This document shows, in pieces, positions 35,160 through 40,356 of a stretch of DNA of 40,356 nt. Position 1 is the first letter of the stretch; each line of letters starts with the position of its first letter. Location of the stretch: contig CAINUX010000256.1 of the NCBI GenBank assembly GCA_903853895.1, positions 1 through 40,356 of the forward strand. Reading direction: 5' to 3'. The stretch comes from an uncultured beta proteobacterium. GTDB taxonomy: Bacteria; Pseudomonadota; Gammaproteobacteria; Burkholderiales; Burkholderiaceae_C. Under the pieces are notes generated by a model. It saw nothing but the letters and a program-made list of their open reading frames with translations, searched no databases and was not told the DNA's origin. A program made the position numbers and the translations under genes.

Positions 35160-35695
35160 GCCGCGGCCACGCTGTCCCACAGGCGGGTACCGCCACCGCC
35201 CAGGTGAGTCAGGTACATGCGCAGTTCAAACTCCAGCTGGTGGTAGGCTGGTTCCATGTAGGCGCAGAGTTGGTAGAACGGCTTGTCGTGGGAGCGCTCG
35301 CGCAGGTGGGCCAGTTCGTGGACCACAATCATGCGCAGGAACTCGGGCGGGCTGTCCTTGAATAGCGAGGCGATGCGGATTTCCCGCTTGGACTTCAGCT
35401 TGGTGCCCTGCACCCTTGATACCGTGGTGTGCGTGCCCAGCGCGTGCTGCACGATCTGCAGCTTGCTGTCAAAGGCCACCTTGCTCAGGGGTTCGGCGCC
35501 ACGCAGGTACTCGGTTTTGAGTGCCTGCACATAGTCGTACAGCGCGCGGTCGGTGCGCACGCCGTGGGCGGTGGGGTACTTCTGCAGAAGCCAGCCACCA
35601 ATGCGCCCACCGTCGAGCATCTGCTGCACCTGGGCTAGCGTCTCAATGGGATAGCCCTGCAGAAACTTCAACGCCACAGGCGCTACGGTTTTCAT
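35156..35695 (-). CDS. YgjP-like zinc metallopeptidase family protein
   Basis: A 179-aa member of the YgjP/DUF45 (WSS1-like) family. The zinc motif is MIVVHELAHLRERSHDKPFY, with HExxH and a third His downstream, followed by AYMEPAYHQLEFELRMYL. E. coli YgjP has been reported as a UTP pyrophosphatase, so protease activity should not be assumed. The ATG start (35693-35695) and the first five residues (MKTVA) are encoded by the palindrome arm of a dispersed repeat, so this N-terminus is probably recent or the true start lies further inside. Confidence 0.8.
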   Translation of the reverse strand: MKTVAPVALKFLQGYPIETLAQVQQMLDGGRIGGWLLQKYPTAHGVRTDRALYDYVQALKTEYLRGAEPLSKVAFDSKLQIVQHALGTHTTVSRVQGTKLKSKREIRIASLFKDSPPEFLRMIVVHELAHLRERSHDKPFYQLCAYMEPAYHQLEFELRMYLTHLGGGGTRLWDSVAAA

Positions 35696-35735
35696 AGCGG
35701 TATGTACTGAATAGACGAGGGCTAGAGGCCGATTT
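35682..35735. repeat. Dispersed repeat copy carrying the start of the YgjP-like gene
   Basis: Palindrome GCTAC (35682-35686) / ATAGC (35694-35698), then a spacer and GACGAGGGCTAGAGGCCGAT. On the minus strand the left arm reads GCTATGAAAACCGTAGC, giving ATG AAA ACC GTA GC. Confidence 0.65.
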
Positions 35736-35744
35736 GGCGTAGAA

Positions 35745-35824
35745 GAAATTCGCGCCGGGCCGCCCCAAGCGAATTTAGCCCCCGCGGGGGGCAGCGACCC
35801 GCGCAGCGGTGGAGCGTGGGGGCG
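35745..35824. repeat. Second dispersed repeat family, GC-rich, next to lysS
   Basis: It reads CGGGCCGCCCCAAGCGAATT, then GCCCCCGCGGGGGGC (near-palindrome, 35779-35793) and CAGCGACCCGCGCAGCGG ahead of a TGGGGGCG end. I recall very similar intergenic elements in Comamonadaceae genomes. It fills the space up to the lysS stop and may serve as its 3' hairpin. Confidence 0.55.
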
Positions 35825-35825
35825 T

Positions 35826-37427
35826 TCATGCTTCCCGACGCAGGGCCGGGAACAGGATGATGTCGCGGATGCTGGGGCTGTCGGTCAGCAGCATCATCAG
35901 CCGGTCGATGCCGATGCCGCAGCCGCCAGTAGGCGGCATGCCGTGTTCCAGCGCGCGCACAAAGTCGTGGTCGTAGTGCATGGCCTCGTCATCACCGCTG
36001 TCCTTGGCGTCGACCTGGGCCTTGAAGCGCGCGGCCTGGTCTTCGGCATCGTTCAACTCGCTGAAGCCGTTGCCGAACTCGCGGCCGGTAATGTAGAGCT
36101 CAAAGCGCTCGGTCACCTCGGGGTTGCTATCGCTGGCGCGCGCCAGTGGCGAAATCTCTACGGGGTGCTCGCAGATGAAGGTGGGGTTCCACAGCTTTTC
36201 TTCCACGGTTTCCTCGAAATACAGCACCTGCAGGCTGGCCAGGCTGCGGGTGGACAGGTGGTGCTTGGCTTCCGTCATGCCCAGCTTGCGCAAGGCGTTG
36301 ATCAGCCAAGTGGCGTCGTCGACCTTCAGGCCACTGCCGCCTTCCAAGGCTTCACCGGCCTCGGTGTATTTGCAAATGGCCTCATGGATGGTCAGGCGCT
36401 CGAAAGGCGCTTCCAGGTCGACTGGCTTGCCGCCGTAGGTCAGGTGCAGGCTGTCGCCGGCCTTGATGGCGGCGTCGCGCACCAGGGCTTCGGTGAAGCC
36501 CATCAGGTCCTGGTAGTTCCAGTAGGCCGCGTAGAACTCCATCATGGTGAACTCGGGGTTGTGGCGCACCGAGATGCCTTCGTTGCGGAAGTTGCGGTTG
36601 ATTTCGAACACCCGGTCAAAGCCACCGACGATCAGGCGCTTCAGGTACAGCTCGGGCGCGATGCGCAGGAACATCTGCTGGTCCAGCGCGTTGTGGTGCG
36701 TGGTAAACGGCTTGGCGTTGGCACCGCCGGGGATGGGGTGCAGCATGGGGGTCTCGACTTCCAGAAAGCCGTGCTGAACCATGAAGTCGCGCAAGCCGCT
36801 GACCGCCTTGCTGCGCGCCACAAAACGCTTGCGTGCGGTCTCGTCCATCATCAGGTCGATATAGCGTTGGCGGTACTTCACTTCCTGGTCGTTGATGCCG
36901 TGGAACTTGTCCGGCATGGGGCGCAGGCTCTTGGTCAACAGGCGGATGCTGCTGGCGTGCAGCGAGAGTTCACCGGTCTTGGTCTTGAACACCATGCCCT
37001 CGGCGGCTACGATGTCGCCCAGGTCCCAGTGCTTGAACAGCGCATACAGCTCGGCACCCACATCCTCGCCCTTGACGTAGATTTGGATCCGTCCGCCACT
37101 GGGGCCAAAGGAGGCGTCCTGCAGCGTGCAGAAGCTGGCCTTGCCCATGACGCGCTTGAGCATCATGCGCCCAGCCACCTTGGCGGTTGCGCCCATCGAC
37201 GCCAGGATCTCAGTGGAATGTGCATCGTATTCGCCAAACAGATCTTCGGCCTTGTGCGTGGGCTTGAAGTCGTTGGGGAAGGCCACGCCGTGGCCCTCGG
37301 TCTGGCGCTGGCGGATGGCCTTGAGTTTTTCCCGGCGCTCCAGAATCAGCTGGTTTTCGTCCTGGGGAGCGGGGGCTTGCGCCGATGCGGAAACGGTTGC
37401 AGAAACGGGAGCGAGTGGGTCAGACAT
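35826..37427 (-). CDS. lysS: Lysyl-tRNA synthetase (class II)
   Basis: A 533-aa LysRS that charges tRNA-Lys. The N-terminal OB-fold anticodon-binding domain has [19 protein letters not shown]. The catalytic core holds motif 1 ([20 protein letters not shown], then [12 protein letters not shown]), motif 2 ([20 protein letters not shown]) and motif 3 ([20 protein letters not shown]). It carries about 30 extra Ala/Pro/Ser-rich residues before the usual start region [12 protein letters not shown]; a shorter start is possible but none is better placed. Confidence 0.96.
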   Translation of the reverse strand: MSDPLAPVSATVSASAQAPAPQDENQLILERREKLKAIRQRQTEGHGVAFPNDFKPTHKAEDLFGEYDAHSTEILASMGATAKVAGRMMLKRVMGKASFCTLQDASFGPSGGRIQIYVKGEDVGAELYALFKHWDLGDIVAAEGMVFKTKTGELSLHASSIRLLTKSLRPMPDKFHGINDQEVKYRQRYIDLMMDETARKRFVARSKAVSGLRDFMVQHGFLEVETPMLHPIPGGANAKPFTTHHNALDQQMFLRIAPELYLKRLIVGGFDRVFEINRNFRNEGISVRHNPEFTMMEFYAAYWNYQDLMGFTEALVRDAAIKAGDSLHLTYGGKPVDLEAPFERLTIHEAICKYTEAGEALEGGSGLKVDDATWLINALRKLGMTEAKHHLSTRSLASLQVLYFEETVEEKLWNPTFICEHPVEISPLARASDSNPEVTERFELYITGREFGNGFSELNDAEDQAARFKAQVDAKDSGDDEAMHYDHDFVRALEHGMPPTGGCGIGIDRLMMLLTDSPSIRDIILFPALRREA

Positions 37428-37503
37428 GGGGGTGCGCGCAGTAGGTCAATGAAGGCCGTGTTTGCCGGCCAGAACCCTTGATTCTAAGAGGGGCGGTCCG
37501 TAT

Positions 37504-38100
37504 ATGATGGAAACGCTCTTTTCATTGGACACCATGCTCTACCAAATTACCTCGCTGCTGCTGGAAGTGGCCGCCGGATTGATCGCCGGAACCTGTCTGC
37601 TGCGCCTGTACATGCAATACCAGCGCATTCCCATGTCGGTGCGCTCTGGCAACCCGCTGGCCAAGTTCATTTTTGCGCTGACCGACTGGCTGGTCCTGCC
37701 GCTGCGGCGCGTTGTTCCACCCGTGGGGCGTTGGGACATGGCCAGTCTGGTGGGGGCGTTTCTGGTGCAGCTGGCGCAGTTTGTGATTCTGTGGGCGCTC
37801 ACGGGCATGACGGCCAGTATGTTGTCCGTGGTGGTGCTGGCCGCCTTTGGCCTGGTGCGCATGGCGATTTCCGGCATGACCGGGCTGGTCATCATTTACG
37901 CCATCCTGTCATGGGTGCAAACCCAGTCGATAGCGGCAGATTTTCTGGAGCGACTGGTGATGCCCGTGCTGATACCGATTCGCCGTGTCGTGCCTTTGGT
38001 GGGTGGTATCGACCTGTCACCGTTGGTGTTGTTGCTTATCCTGCAGGTGGCGGGGATTGTGCTGGGCTCGATTCAGGCAGCGGTGTTGTTTGCAATCTGA
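37504..38100 (+). CDS. YggT family integral membrane protein
   Basis: A 198-aa protein with two YggT repeats, each about 90 residues: LYQITSLLLEVAAGLIAGTC with LLRLYMQYQRIPM, then FIFALTDWLVLPLRRVVPPVG, and a second copy ending RLVMPVLIPIRRVVPLVGG with IDLSPLVLLLILQVAG. Four to five membrane helices are visible. The family is linked to osmotic/ion stress or cell division in other bacteria, but the reaction is unknown. ATG 37504 follows GAGGGG at 10 bp; ATG 37507 or 37534 is also possible. Confidence 0.87.
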   Translation: MMETLFSLDTMLYQITSLLLEVAAGLIAGTCLLRLYMQYQRIPMSVRSGNPLAKFIFALTDWLVLPLRRVVPPVGRWDMASLVGAFLVQLAQFVILWALTGMTASMLSVVVLAAFGLVRMAISGMTGLVIIYAILSWVQTQSIAADFLERLVMPVLIPIRRVVPLVGGIDLSPLVLLLILQVAGIVLGSIQAAVLFAI

Positions 38101-38109
38101 GACTTTGCG

Positions 38110-38131
38110 GGACAGACCTTTAGCTCTGTCC
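38110..38131. terminator. Hairpin between convergent yggT-like gene and accD
   Basis: Perfect arms GGACAGA (38110-38116) and TCTGTCC (38125-38131) with an 8-nt loop. There is no long T-run on either side, so it would be a weak bidirectional terminator. Confidence 0.45.
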
Positions 38132-38146
38132 TCAACTGAATGGAGA

Positions 38147-39019
38147 CTAAATCACCGCATCCGCCGGCTGCCTTTGCAACATCGCCAGTGAATTGGCCAC
38201 GGTTTTGCGCAGCTCGCGACGGTCGCAGATCAGATCGATGGCGCCCTTGGTTTGCAGGAATTCGGAACGTTGAAAGCCTTCCGGCAAGGTCACGCGCACC
38301 GTGGACTCGATCACGCGTGGTCCGGCAAAGCCGATCAAAGCCTTGGGCTCGGCGATCACCATATCGCCCAGGAACGCAAAGCCTGCACTCACACCGCCCA
38401 TAGTCGGGTCCGTCAGCACGCTGATGTAGGGCAGGCCCTTCTTGGCCAGGCGGGTCAGTGCGGCATTGGTCTTGGCCATTTGCATCAGGCTCAGAAGACC
38501 TTCTTGCATGCGGGCGCCACCGGTGGCGGTAAAGCACAGAAATGGAACTTTTTGCTCGATGGCGGTTTCTACGCCCCGCACAAAGCGCTCGCCCACGACC
38601 GAACCCATGCTGCCGCCCATAAAGTCGAATTCAAAACAGGCTGCCACCAGGCTGATGCCCATCACAGCACCACCCATGACCACCAGCGCGTCGGTCTCGC
38701 CAGTGTTCTCCAGGGCTTCCTTCAGGCGTTCGGGGTATTTGCGGCTGTCCTTAAACTTGAGCGGGTCCACCGGCAAGATTTCTTGCCCGATTTCGAACCG
38801 GCCTTCGTTGTCCAGAAACACATTGAGGCGGGCGCGGGCACCAATGCGGTGGTGGTGGCTGCAGCTGGGGCAGACGTTCTGGTTTTGCTCCAGATCGGTC
38901 TTGTACAGAACGGATTCGCAGCTCGGGCATTTGACCCACAGGCCTTCAGGGACGCTGCGGCGGTCGGCCGGGTCGGTTTGCTGAATTTTCGGGGGAAGCA
39001 GTTTTTCAAGCCAGCTCAT
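38147..39019 (-). CDS. accD: Acetyl-CoA carboxylase carboxyltransferase subunit beta
   Basis: A 290-aa subunit that, with AccA, transfers CO2 from biotin to acetyl-CoA to make malonyl-CoA, the substrate used by FabD. The zinc ribbon is Cys31, Cys34, Cys50 and Cys53 ([13 protein letters not shown] and [11 protein letters not shown]). The crotonase-like domain includes [34 protein letters not shown] and [12 protein letters not shown]. It follows trpA on the same strand with a 76-bp gap, as in many betaproteobacteria. Confidence 0.96.
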   Translation of the reverse strand: MSWLEKLLPPKIQQTDPADRRSVPEGLWVKCPSCESVLYKTDLEQNQNVCPSCSHHHRIGARARLNVFLDNEGRFEIGQEILPVDPLKFKDSRKYPERLKEALENTGETDALVVMGGAVMGISLVAACFEFDFMGGSMGSVVGERFVRGVETAIEQKVPFLCFTATGGARMQEGLLSLMQMAKTNAALTRLAKKGLPYISVLTDPTMGGVSAGFAFLGDMVIAEPKALIGFAGPRVIESTVRVTLPEGFQRSEFLQTKGAIDLICDRRELRKTVANSLAMLQRQPADAVI

Positions 39020-39095
39020 GGGTGTTCCTTCATCTCAAGGGGGAAACCGAGGGGGCTGCCGCTGGGCAGCCGCGCCCGGTTCCGCAAGGGTGCCA

Positions 39096-39917
39096 TTATG
39101 AATCCAAAGCGGTCCGGATTTCTTGCAGGAAGTTTTGGGCCGTGGCCGCGACCTGGTCGCGGGGCTGGCTTTCGAGCAATTGGATGATCTTGCTGCCAAT
39201 CACGACGGCATCGGCCACCCGGGAGATGGTGCGGGCCGTTGCTGCATCGCGAATGCCAAAGCCCACGCCCACCGGCACGTTGATATGTTGGCGGATGCGC
39301 GGCAGCATGGCTTCGACCGCGCCCACGTCGAGCGCGCCCGAGCCGGTCACGCCCTTGAGCGACACGTAGTACACATAACCGCTGGCCACGCGCGCCACCT
39401 GGGCCATGCGGGCATCGGTGCTGGTGGGTGCCAACAGGAAGATCAGGTCCATGCTGTGGGCGCGCAGGTCGGCGGCAAAGGCCTCGCACTCTTCGGGTGG
39501 GTAGTCGACGATCAGCACACCGTCCACGCCAGCGGCTGCGGCGTCTTTCACGAAAGGGCTGGCTACACCGGGTGTTGCATGCTTCTGGTCGTAGCGTTCC
39601 ACCGGGTTGGCGTAGCCCATCAACACCACGGGGGTTGTCCTATCCGTCTGGCGGAATTCGCGCACCATGGCCAGGATCTGCACCAGGCCAATGCCAAAGG
39701 CCAGGGCCTTGTCGCCCGCTTTCTGGATGACAGGGCCGTCGGCGCTGGGGTCGGAGAACGGCACGCCCAACTCGATGACGTCGGCGCCACCCGCCACCAT
39801 GGCGTGCATCAGTTCAGGGGTGACGTCGGCATAGGGATAGCCGGCGGTGACGAAGGGAATCAGCGCTTTACGGCCCTGGGTTTTTAGTGCGGTGAAGGTG
39901 GTGTTTATGCGGCTCAT
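39096..39917 (-). CDS. trpA: Tryptophan synthase alpha subunit
   Basis: A 273-aa TIM-barrel that splits indole-3-glycerol phosphate to indole and glyceraldehyde-3-phosphate. Motifs are [30 protein letters not shown] with the catalytic Glu, [27 protein letters not shown] with the catalytic Asp, [16 protein letters not shown], and [11 protein letters not shown] with VVIGSKI. Its ATG overlaps the trpB stop by 4 bp, right at the edge of a dispersed repeat (39918-39971). Confidence 0.96.
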   Translation of the reverse strand: MSRINTTFTALKTQGRKALIPFVTAGYPYADVTPELMHAMVAGGADVIELGVPFSDPSADGPVIQKAGDKALAFGIGLVQILAMVREFRQTDRTTPVVLMGYANPVERYDQKHATPGVASPFVKDAAAAGVDGVLIVDYPPEECEAFAADLRAHSMDLIFLLAPTSTDARMAQVARVASGYVYYVSLKGVTGSGALDVGAVEAMLPRIRQHINVPVGVGFGIRDAATARTISRVADAVVIGSKIIQLLESQPRDQVAATAQNFLQEIRTALDS

Positions 39918-40356
39918 GCTACCACCTTGATAGCAGACAATGTAGATTGCACGAGGGCTAAAGGCACATTTCCCTTAACCGTTTGCCCGGTACAACTGGG
40001 TCGGCAGAAGAATTCCCCATTGCTCAGATCGGCGACTGTGCCAATGTCCTTGTCACCGCGTCCCGACAGATTCACCAGGATGGATTGATCCGGTCGCATG
40101 GTTTTGGCCAGTTTCATGGCATGGGCCACTGCGTGGCTGGACTCCAGCGCCGGGATGATGCCCTCGATGCGGCACAGGTAGTGGAAGGCTTCCAGCGCTT
40201 CCTTGTCGGTAATGCCCACGTACTCGGCGCGGCCAACGTCGCTCAGGAAAGCGTGCTCGGGGCCGACGCCGGGGTAGTCCAGGCCGGCGCTGATGCTGTG
40301 GGTCTCGGTGACCTGGCCGTTATCGTCCTGCAGCACATAGGTGCGGTTTCCGTGCA
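39914..40356 (-). CDS. trpB: Tryptophan synthase beta subunit, 3' part (gene continues beyond the window)
   Basis: About 147 C-terminal residues of TrpB, the PLP enzyme that joins indole and serine. Visible are [19 protein letters not shown], the [20 protein letters not shown] region, [16 protein letters not shown] and [16 protein letters not shown]. After GQTVKG the last 18 residues ([18 protein letters not shown]) are encoded by a dispersed repeat copy and look unlike usual TrpB ends. The stop overlaps the trpA start. The 5' part is outside the window. Confidence 0.95.
   Translation of the reverse strand, partial: HGNRTYVLQDDNGQVTETHSISAGLDYPGVGPEHAFLSDVGRAEYVGITDKEALEAFHYLCRIEGIIPALESSHAVAHAMKLAKTMRPDQSILVNLSGRGDKDIGTVADLSNGEFFCRPSCTGQTVKGNVPLALVQSTLSAIKVVA
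39918..39971. repeat. Dispersed repeat copy at the trpB-trpA junction
   Basis: Palindrome GCTAC (39918-39922) / ATAGC (39930-39934), spacer, then CACGAGGGCTAAAGGCACAT. It encodes the last residues of trpB in frame and ends one base before the trpA ATG. Confidence 0.6.

Noticed and set aside
35943..37481. 512-codon plus-strand open frame opposite lysS
   Set aside because: It is a complement artefact of lysS; the lysS frame carries all three class II synthetase motifs.

Overview
The window is a stretch of a betaproteobacterial chromosome, most likely Burkholderiales, family Comamonadaceae (Rhodoferax/Polaromonas-like). This rests on the gene orders maf-yceD-rpmF-plsX-fabHDG-acpP-fabF, rpoE-rseA-rseB-mucD and lepA-lepB-rnc-era-recO-pdxJ-acpS, on a meta-cleavage protocatechuate operon in the Comamonas pmdEFDABC order, and on short dispersed repeats that I associate with this family. 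No rRNA, tRNA, CRISPR array or intact insertion sequence was seen.

Region by region. 1-1097: the end of a hemerythrin-like gene, then a short gene graveyard (a PaaX-like tail and a collapsed LivF-type ABC ATPase). 1098-7982: a minus-strand protocatechuate 4,5-cleavage operon (pmdEFDABC) headed by a ModA-like binding protein without a signal peptide, and a divergent LysR regulator. Its enzymes take protocatechuate to pyruvate plus oxaloacetate; the uptake transporter and the oxalomesaconate tautomerase are not in the window. 8012-9417: an RsmI-like methyltransferase and a Maf-type nucleotide pyrophosphatase. 9443-15912: yceD-rpmF-plsX-fabH-fabD-fabG-acpP-fabF, the core of fatty acid synthesis. 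15939-20191: a small membrane protein, sigma-E, anti-sigma RseA, RseB and a periplasmic HtrA protease (envelope stress). 20192-20677: a 486-bp intergenic region with a DnaA-box-like cluster and a candidate small RNA with promoter and terminator. 20678-27479: lepA, lepB, a DUF4845 gene, rnc, era, recO, pdxJ, acpS. 27510-30463: minus-strand PAS-GGDEF cyclase, nitronate monooxygenase and GNAT acetyltransferase, placed between acpS and nagZ. 30629-34791: nagZ and a rhombosortase-like rhomboid protease on the plus strand, facing a three-gene minus-strand unit (75-aa unknown, lipoprotein, subtilisin-like protease with a glycine-rich C-terminal sorting signal). 34947-40356: a DUF3820 gene, a YgjP-like metallopeptidase, lysS, a YggT-family gene, accD, trpA and the 3' part of trpB.

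The most interesting part is 31750-34791. A putative sorting protease (rhombosortase) and its probable substrate (an S8 protease with a Gly5-hydrophobic-Arg tail) are convergent, and their coding regions overlap by 60 bp. Just upstream of the substrate gene, a small lipoprotein resembles the propeptide of that same protease. A second theme is a dispersed repeat of about 45-55 bp, in nine full or partial copies, which supplies start codons, stop codons or in-frame peptide to ygjP-like, fabH, trpB, era and pmdB. Other points worth checking are a 22-bp-stem hairpin inside the pmd operon and the DnaA-box/small-RNA intergenic region upstream of lepA.
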